From positions 19,529 to 83,528 of the forward strand of contig NZ_AZEY01000093.1 in the NCBI RefSeq assembly GCF_001434255.1: 64,000 nucleotides of DNA, in the 5' to 3' direction. The notes below the pieces were generated by a model, which worked only from the letters and a program-made list of their open reading frames with translations, was not told the DNA's origin and did not search any database. Origin of the DNA: Lentilactobacillus diolivorans DSM 14421. GTDB lineage: Bacteria > Bacillota > Bacilli > Lactobacillales > Lactobacillaceae. Made by a program: the position numbers and the translations under genes. Below are positions 37,778-47,684 of this stretch, in pieces; the stretch's first letter is position 1; every line of letters begins with the position of its first letter.

Positions 37778-37825
37778 AAAACCCCGTCAAATCAGTGCTT
37801 TTGTAAACTGATTTGACGGGGTTTT
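37778..37825. terminator. Strong bidirectional terminator between ppsR and nfo
   Basis: AAAACCCCGTCAAATCAGT pairs perfectly over 19 bp with ACTGATTTGACGGGGTTTT across a 10-base loop, with T runs on both sides (plus: GTTTTAC; minus: six T after the stem). It serves the convergent genes ppsR and nfo. Confidence 0.92.
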
Positions 37826-37930
37826 ACTTTAAAATTAAGATGCCATACACTTTTATTCATTTGTAATTCTTGTGCCAAAACCAGAAAATATTATCAAAAA
37901 GTGTCCCTTGTCGCTCTTAAGCACATTGGA

Positions 37931-38851
37931 CTAAAATGGTCGATTGGCTTTCATATCATCAATAATGTTGGGATTGAAAACTTGTCTCCGCAACATGGTT
38001 ACTTCATACCCGTGAGGATTATAGCGGACTTTTTTATTATCTGGATCCTTTAACACAGGGGTCTCCATAATCTTAGGCACGTTTGCAAGCTGTTGATAGT
38101 GAGCAATATAGTTTAAAGTATTAAAACCAATTGTCCCCAAACCGATAATTTGATGACGATCCTTATGGCTCCCCTGTTCATTTTTTGAATCATTTAAATG
38201 AATGACTTTTAAGCGATTGATTCCAATAATGTGATCAAATTCGTTGAGAACACCGTCAAAATCATTCTTAATATTGTATCCGGCATCGCTCGTATGGCAC
38301 GTGTCAAAAGTAACAGACAGTTTTTCATTATCAGTCACTTTTTCAATAATTTCGGCCAATTGTTCGAAATTAACACCCACTTCAGTTCCCTTGCCGGCCA
38401 TAGTTTCAAGGGCAATCTGTGCTTTTTGATTAGGTGTGATTACTTCATTTAACCCCTTAGCAATTTGATTGATCGCCTTTTGCGGACCAGCCCCCACATG
38501 GGCGCCAGGATGTAGGACAATTTGTTTCGCACCAATTGCCTCAGCACGTGTAATTTCCTGCTGAAGAAATTGAACGCCAAATGCAAAATTTTGTGGTTTT
38601 AATGTATTTCCTAAATTAATAATATATGGTGCGTGAACGACCACTTCTTTTAAACCATGATCATGCATATAGGCTTTACCACTGTCGGCATTTAGTTTTT
38701 CAATCGGTTTACGGATCGTATTTTGTGGTGCGCCTGTGTAAACCATAAAGGCTGTTTCATTAAAACCGGCTGCCTCTTTTGCTGATCCCAGAAACATATC
38801 TTTACCATTCATACTAACGTGTGAACCGATTAATAATGATTGATCATTCAT
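37931..38851 (-). CDS. nfo: Endonuclease IV (deoxyribonuclease IV)
   Basis: Nfo cleaves DNA at abasic sites in base excision repair using a trinuclear zinc centre. The TIM barrel is recognisable: [20 protein letters not shown] at the N-terminus, [72 protein letters not shown] and IMETP, holding the zinc ligands. The length of 306 residues is usual. ATG 38851 has AAGGGGG upstream. It directly follows the last glycerophosphotransferase gene (one base apart) and is probably co-transcribed with it. Confidence 0.96.
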   Translation of the reverse strand: MNDQSLLIGSHVSMNGKDMFLGSAKEAAGFNETAFMVYTGAPQNTIRKPIEKLNADSGKAYMHDHGLKEVVVHAPYIINLGNTLKPQNFAFGVQFLQQEITRAEAIGAKQIVLHPGAHVGAGPQKAINQIAKGLNEVITPNQKAQIALETMAGKGTEVGVNFEQLAEIIEKVTDNEKLSVTFDTCHTSDAGYNIKNDFDGVLNEFDHIIGINRLKVIHLNDSKNEQGSHKDRHQIIGLGTIGFNTLNYIAHYQQLANVPKIMETPVLKDPDNKKVRYNPHGYEVTMLRRQVFNPNIIDDMKANRPF

Positions 38852-38852
38852 G

Positions 38853-40061
38853 TTATTTCCCCCTTAAGATTAATTGACTAACTTGTTTAGATGCATCACC
38901 ATTTTCCCAAGCACAAAATTTTTGATTGAATCGTTCTAAATTATTGGCGAAATCATCAAACTTCCCTGCTTGGCAATATATTTTAAGATAGGTATCCAGT
39001 TGGGATTCGGTAGTTGCCATTGGTCCCGGTAAATTATCCTGTGTATACGCAAAATAAAAACCCCGTAATTCATCACGATAATGCTGCAAATCATACGGGT
39101 AAAACAACATTGGTCGCTTTAAATTAGCAAAGTCGAACATTACCGACGAGTAGTCAGTGATGAGTAAATCAGTAATCAAGTAGAGCTCATTAATGTCAGT
39201 ATCAGCAAGAATTCTAACCCGGTCTTCAAATCCGGAGATATCAATATGATCCTTTACCAAATAGTGCGGACGAATAATTAAAAACGTATCCGGGGAAACA
39301 CTTTTGAAAAACGCCAATAAGTTAAATGGTAGATTAAAACGATACACGCCTTTTTGTTTAAAATTATCATCCCGCCATGTTGGTGCATACATCACAACAT
39401 GACCAGGAACTTTCCCCAATAGTTTTTGTTTAATTTTCTTAATGGTTTCAGCATGATCATCGGCGTACAACCGATCATTTCGTGGATAGCCAATATCCAA
39501 AAAATGATTTTGAAATCCGAAAGCTGATTTAAAAATATCATGAGAATATTGGTTAGGTGCAATCAGATAATTCCAACGTTTAGCTTCGTTGATGAATTCC
39601 TGATGGTACTGTTGGGTAGTATTACCAGGTATTTCAACAGTTTCGATATCAACTCCTAGTTTTTTTAGCGGTGTGCCATGCCACGTTTGAATAAATGTTG
39701 TTCGCTTATTTTTTCGCCACCACTTCGGCATCCTCGAATTCATCACCCAATAGTTGGCTCTTGCGATGTATTTTACCCATCCAGGTGTAAATCGCTTAAC
39801 TAACATTATATTAGGAAACTGAACATGCAGGCGCCGATACGCCGATGGTTTAACACTGAAGTAACAACTGTTTTTCATTTCAGGACGATCACGAATTAAT
39901 TGTTGATAAATTGCAAACGGATTATCATTGATTTCTTTGCCATTAAAACTTTCAAATAAAATTAAATTTTTTTTAGTCCCCATACAAATAAACCCATCGT
40001 TCATCACGATGAGTACGTAGCGGGCAATCAATTTTATAAAATTAATCATTTTATTTTTCAA
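38853..40061 (-). CDS. CDP-glycerol glycerophosphotransferase family protein (TagF/TagB-like)
   Basis: The 402-residue protein has a short hydrophobic N-terminus (about 5-20) and the CDP-glycerol transferase core: [13 protein letters not shown] near residue 130, [13 protein letters not shown], and the C-terminal [20 protein letters not shown]. Such enzymes add glycerol phosphate to lipid-linked disaccharide primers or extend poly(glycerol phosphate) teichoic acid at the cytoplasmic membrane face. TTG 40061 is taken as start, with GAGGTG five bases before; the ATG four codons later lacks a site. Whether it primes or polymerises cannot be read from the sequence. It is third in a three-gene wall-polymer series. 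Confidence 0.85.
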   Translation of the reverse strand: MKNKMINFIKLIARYVLIVMNDGFICMGTKKNLILFESFNGKEINDNPFAIYQQLIRDRPEMKNSCYFSVKPSAYRRLHVQFPNIMLVKRFTPGWVKYIARANYWVMNSRMPKWWRKNKRTTFIQTWHGTPLKKLGVDIETVEIPGNTTQQYHQEFINEAKRWNYLIAPNQYSHDIFKSAFGFQNHFLDIGYPRNDRLYADDHAETIKKIKQKLLGKVPGHVVMYAPTWRDDNFKQKGVYRFNLPFNLLAFFKSVSPDTFLIIRPHYLVKDHIDISGFEDRVRILADTDINELYLITDLLITDYSSVMFDFANLKRPMLFYPYDLQHYRDELRGFYFAYTQDNLPGPMATTESQLDTYLKIYCQAGKFDDFANNLERFNQKFCAWENGDASKQVSQLILRGK

Positions 40062-40077
40062 AAGCTCACCTCAAAAA

Positions 40078-40887
40078 CTAAATTAAATCAACAAATCTTG
40101 AACGGAACTTATAATGTAAATGTGAACCAACTAGTAAGAAGAACAGGATCATTCCCCAAAAGACAATATTTAAAGTTGGCTTTTGCCAAAACCAGGAAGT
40201 CGATAACATCGAATCCCGAAATCCAGAAACAATGTAGAAGAATGGATTTAATTGAAGAATGTGAACAAATGGTGCTGGAAAAGCATTCGTTTCGAAATTG
40301 AACAAGACACCAGACATATAAAAAAGCATTCTCATTAACGATTGAAGTAAAATACGATAATCACGGACCAAGACTGAAATTGTTGAGTTAAAAATACCAA
40401 AAGCAATTAGCCAGGCAATCATACAGATGAAGTAATAAATCCATTGAAACCAGTAAATTGACGGGTGAACGCCATAAAGAAAACTAACTACAATTGAAAA
40501 AACCAACATGGTCCAAAAAGCACTTAAATTACTAACAATCTTAATCGTTGGTAAAATGCTAACCGGGAATTTCATTTTAGAAACCATACCGACCCGTTGA
40601 TAAATACTTTTTGATGCATCGAGACTGGCTCGATTCATGAAGAACCAAGGTGTAATTCCAATCACCATCCAAGGCAGGTAATCAATTCCATGAGTCGTAC
40701 TTCCATGCTTTAAACCAATCCCAAAGACTAGCCAATAAATACCAATTTGAATCAATGGATAAAGATATTCCCAAACCAATCCTAGATAATGACTTTGATA
40801 TTCGGCTTTATCTTCATATTTTGAAATCCGAAAAATAATTCCAACATTTTGAAATTGCTCTTTGATTAATGTATAAACTTCTTTCAA
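40078..40887 (-). CDS. Polysaccharide/teichoic acid ABC exporter permease (TagG-like)
   Basis: The 269-residue protein has six membrane segments and belongs to the ABC-2 permease family. The N-terminal amphipathic part (EYQSHYLGLVWEYLYPLIQIG) and the loop KSIYQRVGMVSKMKFPVSIL resemble TagG, which with the ATPase TagH flips lipid-linked teichoic acid outward. Flanking CDP-glycerol transferases support a wall teichoic acid role. No ATPase gene is adjacent or elsewhere in the window. TTG 40887 has AAGGAG nine bases upstream. A permease for another polyol-phosphate polymer is also possible. Confidence 0.85.
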   Translation of the reverse strand: MKEVYTLIKEQFQNVGIIFRISKYEDKAEYQSHYLGLVWEYLYPLIQIGIYWLVFGIGLKHGSTTHGIDYLPWMVIGITPWFFMNRASLDASKSIYQRVGMVSKMKFPVSILPTIKIVSNLSAFWTMLVFSIVVSFLYGVHPSIYWFQWIYYFICMIAWLIAFGIFNSTISVLVRDYRILLQSLMRMLFYMSGVLFNFETNAFPAPFVHILQLNPFFYIVSGFRDSMLSTSWFWQKPTLNIVFWGMILFFLLVGSHLHYKFRSRFVDLI

Positions 40888-40904
40888 GTTCCGGCACTCC
40901 TTAA

Positions 40905-42053
40905 TTAAGACTTCAAGAATTTTAGGTAACGATCAATGACTCGATCAGTTGCATGACCGTCATTGTAAGTATTCCAGTAATGGTTGAAATCACTAAAATT
41001 AGTTGACTCATAGTGAATGATTTGATCACGTAAGTCATGTATCGTTGTAACGGGTTTAGTTGGTAACCAATCCATAAAATTGTCTTGGATACCAGGATTA
41101 TTTTGATAATTTTTCATATCAAACATAAAGAAAATTAGTGATTTGGCATTGGGTAACAAAGTAAAATCAAAGGCAACTGATGAATAATCGGTCACCAATG
41201 TATCAGTAACTGTCAATAAGTCATTGGTCGCAAGTTGATGATAAAACTTAATCCTTGAGTTGCCGGTCTCTCTCATCAAATTTTCTTTTTCCCTTAAAAT
41301 TGGATGAAATTTAACAACCACCATTGCATTTGGATCTGCTGCCAACGCGTCCCCGATGCCTGCCGGTAATTTAAAAGCTTGATTTTCCCGGTATGTAGGT
41401 GCATATAAAATGACTCGTCGATTTTTCAGTTCCGGAGCGGCTTGATAAATTCGCTCTCGAGCTGTCTGACGCCACCCAGAGTCAACGTATTGATCAGAGC
41501 GCGGATAGCCCAGCAACTTAATTTTATCAAAGTCTTCACGATAACTTCGAGTAAACACATGACCCATAGCTTTTGAAGCAACGATATATTCGTCAAATTG
41601 ATTGTAAACTTCCTGAAATCGCTTCTGATCAGACTTCGAACGATACTTGGTTGTTGGATCTTCCCAGCCAAATTTTTTAATGGCTCCGTTTGCATGCCAA
41701 ATTTGAACAATCTTGGTCATTTTTAAATGGATAATCCCGCCAAGAAATGCATAATAATTATCACAAAAAATTAGCCTGGCACCCATTATCAGTGGCACAA
41801 CATCCAGAACCAATTTAATACCATCTTTAAATGGTCGGGTTCTAATACCAAAAGCTGCCAAATCAGTTGCTGCCGCTTCAGTATCCGGATGGTATAAGAC
41901 AACAAATTCAAACGTATTAGGCAATCTTTGCGCGAGTTGTTTGATGAAATCTACGTTATTATCAAAGCTCATCAAATAAATCACCTTATTTTTGGGTCGC
42001 CAAATGTTGATCAGCGAAAGAAAATGAATCAACCACAGATATATAACTTTCAA
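40905..42053 (-). CDS. CDP-glycerol glycerophosphotransferase family protein (TagB-like)
   Basis: The 382-residue protein begins with a hydrophobic segment (VIYLWLIHFLSLINIW) and has the transferase signatures VQIWHANGAIKKFGWED near residue 115, VILYAPTYREN and LVTDYSSVAFDFTLLP. It is related to the gene at 38853-40061, so one could prime and the other polymerise, or one could transfer a different polyol phosphate. TTG 42053 has GGTGA about six bases before. It opens the cluster; its promoter region is 42054-42183, in which I see no clear consensus. Confidence 0.83.
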   Translation of the reverse strand: MKVIYLWLIHFLSLINIWRPKNKVIYLMSFDNNVDFIKQLAQRLPNTFEFVVLYHPDTEAAATDLAAFGIRTRPFKDGIKLVLDVVPLIMGARLIFCDNYYAFLGGIIHLKMTKIVQIWHANGAIKKFGWEDPTTKYRSKSDQKRFQEVYNQFDEYIVASKAMGHVFTRSYREDFDKIKLLGYPRSDQYVDSGWRQTARERIYQAAPELKNRRVILYAPTYRENQAFKLPAGIGDALAADPNAMVVVKFHPILREKENLMRETGNSRIKFYHQLATNDLLTVTDTLVTDYSSVAFDFTLLPNAKSLIFFMFDMKNYQNNPGIQDNFMDWLPTKPVTTIHDLRDQIIHYESTNFSDFNHYWNTYNDGHATDRVIDRYLKFLKS

Positions 42054-42183
42054 CTTTTTTCACCGTATTTCAGTATTTTGTGAATCACACACTGAAGTAT
42101 TATAACATAATCTTTTCATAGATTTTTTTTCTTAAATAATCTTAAAAAACAAGTCGTTATCAAGTCACTTCACCGTAATTAAA

Positions 42184-43059
42184 TTAAGGTTTAGGTTCAT
42201 AGAATCTCCCTAAAATTTTAACTGAATCCGATATGCTTGCGAATGCATTTGGATCAGATTCCAGTAACGCTTCCTCAAGTTCGTTCATTTCATATCTTGA
42301 AATTACTGTAAACAAAATTGTCTTGGCATCATGACGATAAGCCCCTTCTGCATTGTGAACAATCGTAATACCACGGCGCAAATGATTCTGAACACTATCA
42401 ATAACAGTGTTGGGGCGATTAGTAATAATCATGACTTGCATTCGTTGTTGCTTGGTAAATGTCATATCCATGACCCGGGCATTCACAATCAAACTGAGGA
42501 CGGAATAAAAGGCATATGGCCAGCCATAAGCAAAACCTGCAGCAATCACGATTAAAGCATTAAAAGCCATATTGATTGTCCCAATGGATTTCCCGGTTCG
42601 TTGACGAATCACAATTCCCAAGATATCAAGTCCACCAGTCGAAATACTATTCTTCAAAGCCAATCCGGTTCCAAAGCCATTTACGGCACCTCCAAAAATG
42701 GCACAGATAATTGGATCATGTGTCAATGGAACTGGATGCAATAACTGAATCATAAAGCTGGAAAGAAAAACGGTAATTACCGTAAAAATTGTAAATTCAT
42801 GCCCAATGGCGCGCCATGCTAAGAAAAAGAGTGGAATGTTCAGCAGGAATAACCCAAGCCCGGTGGAAATTGTAAAAGGGAATGCCCGTGAGCTAATTGT
42901 ATTTAGCAGCTGGGCAAACCCGGTGACACCCGAGGAATAAATGTGACCCGGATCCCAGAAAAAATTAACGGCAATAGAGACCAAAATACCATATGTTAAC
43001 GACATAGAGGCTTTGGTTAAGTATGTATGCCGACGCATAAGTTTTGAAACGTCATCCAT
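42184..43059 (-). CDS. YitT family membrane protein
   Basis: The 291-residue protein has five to six membrane segments in its first 200 residues, for example GILVSIAVNFFWDPGHIYSSG, and a soluble C-terminal DUF2179 domain (about 215-280, VMIITNRPNTVIDSVQNHLR). YitT proteins are widespread in Firmicutes and of unknown function; transport has been suggested. ATG 43059 has AAAGGAAAA before it. It stands between the wall-polymer genes and aspS, with terminators or gaps on both sides, so it is likely a single-gene unit. Confidence 0.88.
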   Translation of the reverse strand: MDDVSKLMRRHTYLTKASMSLTYGILVSIAVNFFWDPGHIYSSGVTGFAQLLNTISSRAFPFTISTGLGLFLLNIPLFFLAWRAIGHEFTIFTVITVFLSSFMIQLLHPVPLTHDPIICAIFGGAVNGFGTGLALKNSISTGGLDILGIVIRQRTGKSIGTINMAFNALIVIAAGFAYGWPYAFYSVLSLIVNARVMDMTFTKQQRMQVMIITNRPNTVIDSVQNHLRRGITIVHNAEGAYRHDAKTILFTVISRYEMNELEEALLESDPNAFASISDSVKILGRFYEPKP

Positions 43060-43379
43060 AAATATTTTCCTTTCATTTGGGTAATTACATCATTAATAAT
43101 GATTACTGCCTAATGATAACCGTAACAAGCAAAAATAGCACGAAAAAATCCTGTAATCAAAGTACGATCACAGGATTTTTAGCAATCATCAAACCTAATA
43201 GGATTTAATTAGTATGGTTTTGACCACTGTTTTCACTTAAATTAAAGTAACCAATACAATTGGCATTCACAGTTAAAGTAACAACCCCACAATAATCATA
43301 TTGTCAGAAGATAATGACCGATCTTTTTTGGAACATCACAACTGATAAGACTCAAATACGAAATAATAAATCTGAAGAA
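43060..43379. other. 320-base intergenic region between aspS and yitT
   Basis: It contains the aspS terminator hairpin at 43143-43180 and the yitT ribosome binding site. The 190 bases between the hairpin and the aspS stop hold no ORF, repeat or promoter that I can support. Confidence 0.6.
43143..43180. terminator. Terminator between aspS and yitT
   Basis: AAAAATCCTGTAATC and GATCACAGGATTTTT pair with one mismatch, with T runs on either strand. On the minus strand it would end aspS transcription, although 200 bases past the stop. Confidence 0.8.
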
Positions 43380-45167
43380 TTATTTCTTTTCATCTTGATC
43401 AGCCACAAAGATCCCCAAGTCTTGGAGTTGCTTGTTAGCAACTGGAGAAGGTGCACTAGTAAGCGGTTCAACAGCTTTTGAATTCTTAGGGAACGCAATA
43501 ACGTCTCGGATATTCTCACGATCAGCTAACAGACGAACAAATCGGTCAAGGCCGATTGCAAGACCACCATGAGGCGGGAAACCATAGTCTAAGGCCGTTA
43601 AGAAGTAACCAAATTGGGCTTCGGCTCTTTCTTTAGTAAATCCAAGGGCTTTAAACATCCGCTCTTGCAACTTTCTGGTGTGAATACGAATCGAACCACC
43701 ACCAAGTTCAAGTCCATTTAAAATAATGTCATAACTTTGGGCATATGCTTTATGAGGATCCTCATCGTCATTCATTAAGTAATGAACATCCTCTTCATTA
43801 GGCATTGTGAACGGATGATGGGCAGCAACATAACGTTTCAAATCAACATCCCAGTGGAATAACGGCCAATTAACGATCCATAGGAAGGCAAATTTTGACT
43901 CGTCAATCATCTTTTGTTCTTTTGCGATTTGAACCCGTAAGTAAGCCAATGTATCGGCCACAATTCGACTATTATCAGCAGCAAACAAAAGTAAATCTCC
44001 AGGTTTGGCTTCTGCTTTGTCCAAAATCTTTTGTCTTAAGTCAGCATCTTTGAAGAATTTGGCGATGGGGCCGTTAAAGCTATCGTCAGTGACTTTTAAC
44101 CATGCTAATCCTTTAGCACCAAATCGTTCAACGTAGCTTGCCAAGGCATCTAAATCTTTACGTGAGTATTTATCAGCACCACCAGGAACTGCGATTGCCT
44201 TAACTTGGCCACCGTTTTTAACTGCATTGGCAAATACTTTGAAATCAACATCCTTCATGATTGCAGACAGGTCTTTTAACTCCATACCGAAGCGGACGTC
44301 AGGTTGGTCGGTTCCAAACCTGGCCATTGACTCATCCCAATCCATTCGCTTAAATGGCAGCTTAACATCTTTACCCATTGCATCTTTCATGACCTTGGCA
44401 ATGAACCCCTCAGTGACATCCATGATCTCTTCTTGATCAGCAAATGACATTTCCATGTCAATTTGCGTGAATTCAGGTTGGCGGTCACCACGCAAATCTT
44501 CATCTCGGTAGCAACGAGCAATTTGATAATACTTGTCAAAACCTGCCCCCATCAACATCTGTTTAAATTGCTGAGGTGATTGTGGCAATGCGTAAAATGA
44601 CCCTGGATAAACTCGGGAAGGAACTAAATAATCACGAGCGCCTTCGGGAGTTGATTTGGTCAATGTTGGCGTCTCGATATCAATAAAGCCTTCGTTGTCG
44701 AAGAAACTATGAATAGATTGAATAATTCGGTTTCTTAATAAGATATTGTATTGCATTTCGGGACGGCGTAAATCCAAGTATCGGTATTTTAACTTTAAAT
44801 CTTCCGAAACGTTAATTCCGTCTTCAATATAGAAAGGCGGTGTTTTTGAGACAGCTAAAATTTTAGCTTCGGTGATGTCCACCTCAACCTTACCAGTCTT
44901 CATTTTAGGATTAATTTCTTTTGGATCACGAGCAACTACCTTACCCCGAGCTTCAACAACATATTCGCTCCGAAGCTTGTCGGCAACTGCTAAAGCATCT
45001 TTACCGTATTCCTCACTAAAAACTAGTTGAAGAATTCCTTCTCGGTCACGTAGTTCAATGAAAATTAAGCCACCAAGGTCACGACGCTTTTGAACCCATC
45101 CTTTTAAGACAACTTCTTGGCCGATTAAGGTTTCGTTAACTAAGCCAGCATATGTGGTTCGTTTCAT
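43380..45167 (-). CDS. aspS: Aspartyl-tRNA synthetase
   Basis: AspS charges tRNA-Asp. The N-terminal OB anticodon domain (1-105, [20 protein letters not shown]) is followed by class II motifs: motif 2 [20 protein letters not shown] near residues 217-236 and motif 3 [13 protein letters not shown] near 531-543, with the bacterial GAD insertion between. The 595-residue length is typical. The hisS stop is two bases upstream, and AAGGAG lies within the hisS end, so translation is coupled. The shared T-box upstream of hisS controls both. Confidence 0.98.
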   Translation of the reverse strand: MKRTTYAGLVNETLIGQEVVLKGWVQKRRDLGGLIFIELRDREGILQLVFSEEYGKDALAVADKLRSEYVVEARGKVVARDPKEINPKMKTGKVEVDITEAKILAVSKTPPFYIEDGINVSEDLKLKYRYLDLRRPEMQYNILLRNRIIQSIHSFFDNEGFIDIETPTLTKSTPEGARDYLVPSRVYPGSFYALPQSPQQFKQMLMGAGFDKYYQIARCYRDEDLRGDRQPEFTQIDMEMSFADQEEIMDVTEGFIAKVMKDAMGKDVKLPFKRMDWDESMARFGTDQPDVRFGMELKDLSAIMKDVDFKVFANAVKNGGQVKAIAVPGGADKYSRKDLDALASYVERFGAKGLAWLKVTDDSFNGPIAKFFKDADLRQKILDKAEAKPGDLLLFAADNSRIVADTLAYLRVQIAKEQKMIDESKFAFLWIVNWPLFHWDVDLKRYVAAHHPFTMPNEEDVHYLMNDDEDPHKAYAQSYDIILNGLELGGGSIRIHTRKLQERMFKALGFTKERAEAQFGYFLTALDYGFPPHGGLAIGLDRFVRLLADRENIRDVIAFPKNSKAVEPLTSAPSPVANKQLQDLGIFVADQDEKK

Positions 45168-45169
45168 CT

Positions 45170-46474
45170 CTAATCAATCTCCTTGTCATTGAAATATTTA
45201 GTAAGTACAGTATCAAAATCTTGTAAAATTTCACTTATGGGAACCGTTACTTCTTTGCCACTGGCCATAGACTTTACATTGGCTGTTTTAGCCTTTAATT
45301 CACTTTCACCAATTGTGATCGTAAATTGAGCGTTTAATTTATTAGCTGTTTTAAACTGGGCTTTCGGCTTACGGTCAAGATAGTCACGATCAGCAGCAAA
45401 ACCATCCGATCGCAATGATTGAACAATTTGTAAAGTTTCAAGACTGGTCTGTTCACCAATCCCAACAACATAAGCATCTAGTTGATCAAGAACCGGAAAC
45501 TTAACTTTTTGAGCCTCCATTAAAACCATTAAACGTTCCATTCCAAGACCAAATCCAATCCCAGGCATCTCCGGACCACCCAACTGCTCGACGAGTCCAT
45601 TGTAACGGCCACCGGCACAAATGGTCGTATACCCTTCGCCAAGGGCCTTAGAATCAACCATGATTTCAAAAATGGTGTGTGTATAGTAATCAAGTCCCCG
45701 AACCATGTCCGGATCAATTACGTATGGAATCTTTAAAGCGTCAAGTAAGTGCTTAACTTGGTCGAAATGTTTCTTTGAATCTTCATTCAAATAATCGAGA
45801 ATGGAGGGGGCACCCTTTACAATTTCTTGATCATGCTTGTCCTTGCTGTCTAAGACCCGAAGTGGATTCTTATGTAATCGAACTTTGGAGTCTTCACTAA
45901 GTTCGTCAAAATGCGGATCCAAATAATCAATCAGCGCTTGACGATAAGCAGCTCGTGAGGCTTGATCACCCAGACTATTGATAGTAAGCTTCAATCCTGA
46001 TAGACCAAAGTGGGATAATAAGTCCATCCCCATTGCCATTACTTCAACATCCAACTCAGGTTCATTACTCCCGAAAGCTTCAACACCAATTTGATGAAAT
46101 TCTCGTTGTCGACCTGATTGAGGACGTTCGTAACGAAACATTGATCCCATGTAAAAGACTTTAATTGGTCGCGGATGTTCGGGTCCGTATAATTTATTTT
46201 CAACAAAAGCACGAACAACGCCTGCAGTGCCTTCTGGACGCAGACTCATGTGACGATCGCCTTTATCCTTGAAATCATACATTTCCTTGGTCACAATGTC
46301 AGACGTGTCACCAGAGGTTCTTGAAAAAACATCAAAATTTTCAAACATTGGTGTTCGAATTTCTTGATAACGATAATCGTTAAATAACATTCGGGCAGTC
46401 TCTTCGACATAAGTCCATTTTTTGGCCTCATCTGGTAAAATATCAGCCGTTCCTTTGGGTCGTTGATATCTCAT
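45170..46474 (-). CDS. hisS: Histidyl-tRNA synthetase
   Basis: HisS charges tRNA-His. Class II motifs include [20 protein letters not shown] near 110-130, the histidine motif [15 protein letters not shown] near 258-272 and [11 protein letters not shown] near 306-316, followed by the anticodon domain (about 330-425). ATG 46474 gives 434 residues and has a GGGAGG site; the in-frame GTG at 46489 overlaps that site and is rejected. It is first in the hisS-aspS operon, which has a T-box leader. Confidence 0.98.
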   Translation of the reverse strand: MRYQRPKGTADILPDEAKKWTYVEETARMLFNDYRYQEIRTPMFENFDVFSRTSGDTSDIVTKEMYDFKDKGDRHMSLRPEGTAGVVRAFVENKLYGPEHPRPIKVFYMGSMFRYERPQSGRQREFHQIGVEAFGSNEPELDVEVMAMGMDLLSHFGLSGLKLTINSLGDQASRAAYRQALIDYLDPHFDELSEDSKVRLHKNPLRVLDSKDKHDQEIVKGAPSILDYLNEDSKKHFDQVKHLLDALKIPYVIDPDMVRGLDYYTHTIFEIMVDSKALGEGYTTICAGGRYNGLVEQLGGPEMPGIGFGLGMERLMVLMEAQKVKFPVLDQLDAYVVGIGEQTSLETLQIVQSLRSDGFAADRDYLDRKPKAQFKTANKLNAQFTITIGESELKAKTANVKSMASGKEVTVPISEILQDFDTVLTKYFNDKEID

Positions 46475-46499
46475 ACTATTTCCTCCCACTTAATTTCCG

Positions 46500-46735
46500 A
46501 AAAAAAAGCCCCCTGTCCATCGACAAGGGTGCTTTCGCACGGTACCACCTTAATTAATACTCTAAGAATAACGCTCGCGCGAATAGCATTCACTATTAAC
46601 CATTGTTAGCAAAAAGTGTCACTTCAAAATATTTACCACGTTTTCTCAGCATACAAACGTTCTCTGTTTTTGATAAACATCCCTACTGTTCTTTTTTCGG
46701 TTGAATATTTAACTGCCTTTAAGATTAGTTGACTA
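46500..46735 (-). ncRNA. T-box riboswitch of hisS-aspS
   Basis: The minus-strand leader carries the T-box core AAGGTGGTACCGTGC at 46551-46537 followed by a terminator made of GCACCCTTGTC and GACAGGGGGC plus a T run to about 46500. At the position that holds the GGC specifier in the glyQS leader, this leader reads GACAC in GTGACACTTTTTGC at 46620-46616. GAC (Asp) and CAC (His) overlap there. The element senses uncharged tRNA-Asp, tRNA-His, or both. Confidence 0.93.
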
Positions 46736-46752
46736 TTCAACAATTGTCAAGG
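46724..46752 (-). promoter_or_regulatory. Candidate promoter of hisS-aspS
   Basis: On the minus strand TTGACA is followed after 17 bases (ATTGTTGAATAGTCAAC) by TAATCT, a weak -10. It sits at the start of the T-box leader. Confidence 0.5.
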
Positions 46753-46786
46753 ACAAATTAATTAACCCAAAGTGTCCAGCAACCAT

Positions 46787-46792
46787 TATAAT
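46787..46792 (+). promoter_or_regulatory. Candidate -10 for the amidase gene
   Basis: A perfect TATAAT lies 36 bases before the proposed GTG start. No matching -35 at 16-18 bases is visible. Confidence 0.45.
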
Positions 46793-46828
46793 AAAAATAC
46801 ATATACATATTGGAATGGAAGAAAAAAC

Positions 46829-47671
46829 GTGAAAAAAATTAAGGATAACAAAAGTTGGGTAATTGCAACCGGCATTATCATCGTCACATTTGCCGTCATG
46901 CTTATTGCGCTTTATTCAAACTCGGTCACTGTTAAGGTTAATCAATTGAACATTCGTAGTGGACCGTCAGTGACATATACGGTTAAGGCGAAAGTAAAAA
47001 GAGGTCAGCAATTACAAGTTATCAGTCGGAAAAATGGCTGGATCAAGGTGATTTATCGTCATCGAATTATTGGTTGGGTCGCTTCATGGCTGGTAACAAA
47101 TTCTAATGTTAAAGATGTCACCAAATTATCCGAAGCCACGATTGTTTTAGATCCTGGCCACGGTGGTTCTGACTCAGGCGCATTATCAACGACTGGCCAA
47201 CCGGAGAAAAAATACACGTTGGAAGTCGCCAAACGCGTTGCAAAGAAATTGCGAAACCGAGGTGCCAAAGTGATTTTGACTCGAAAGTCTGATCAAACCG
47301 TTTCCCTATCAGCAAGACCTCAGCTGGCAGAATCAAGTTTGGCAAATGCATTTATCAGCTTTCACTTTGATTCTTCAGACATTGCTAATACCGCATCTGG
47401 TTATACCTGCTATTATTATCGTCACGGTGCTTCGCAACAACTTGCCAAAAGTATTAATGCAAAAATGACTAATCTTGCATTAACTGATCGTGGCGTGGAA
47501 TTTGGCAATTTTCTTGTCATTCGGAATAATTCCGTTCCCGCAATCTTGATTGAGGGTGGCTATATCAACACCAATAAAGACTTTAAATTGATTAGTAACC
47601 CTAAACATCAAAACCAGTTTGCAAACGATGTGGTTGCTGGATTAAACCACTATTTTAAAAACAATCATTAA
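46829..47671 (+). CDS. N-acetylmuramoyl-L-alanine amidase with SH3 domain, membrane anchored
   Basis: The protein cleaves the amide between muramic acid and the stem peptide of peptidoglycan. A basic start, one membrane segment near 10-30 (WVIATGIIIVTFAVMLIALY), an SH3b domain (about 34-92, VNQLNIRSGPSVTYTVKAKV) and an Amidase_3 domain (about 100-278) follow in order. Zinc ligands are in LDPGHGGSDSG and ISFHFDSS, and the catalytic Glu is in ILIEGGYI. The longer frame from GTG 46772 has no ribosome binding site; GTG 46829 has GGAAG seven bases before, giving 280 residues. The membrane segment may be a signal anchor, so the enzyme works outside the cell. Confidence 0.88.
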   Translation: MKKIKDNKSWVIATGIIIVTFAVMLIALYSNSVTVKVNQLNIRSGPSVTYTVKAKVKRGQQLQVISRKNGWIKVIYRHRIIGWVASWLVTNSNVKDVTKLSEATIVLDPGHGGSDSGALSTTGQPEKKYTLEVAKRVAKKLRNRGAKVILTRKSDQTVSLSARPQLAESSLANAFISFHFDSSDIANTASGYTCYYYRHGASQQLAKSINAKMTNLALTDRGVEFGNFLVIRNNSVPAILIEGGYINTNKDFKLISNPKHQNQFANDVVAGLNHYFKNNH

Positions 47672-47684
47672 GGAGGCTCTTACG

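Larger units (their letters stand above)
37399..37930. other. 532-base convergent intergenic region with three hairpins
   Basis: The gap between convergent ppsR and nfo holds no credible gene. It contains a perfect 12-bp hairpin (AAATTCCGGTCA at 37502-37513 with TGACCGGAATTT at 37531-37542), repeat copy 2 (37592-37730), and a 19-bp perfect bidirectional terminator (37778-37825). It is one of the most structure-rich stretches of the window. Confidence 0.8.
46475..46828. other. 354-base divergent region: hisS T-box leader and amidase promoter
   Basis: It carries the hisS promoter and T-box on the minus strand and a TATAAT (46787-46792) for the plus-strand amidase. It contains no protein gene. 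Confidence 0.75.

Noticed and set aside
46772..46828. N-terminal extension of the amidase from GTG 46772
   Set aside because: No ribosome binding site, and the TATAAT -10 lies inside it.
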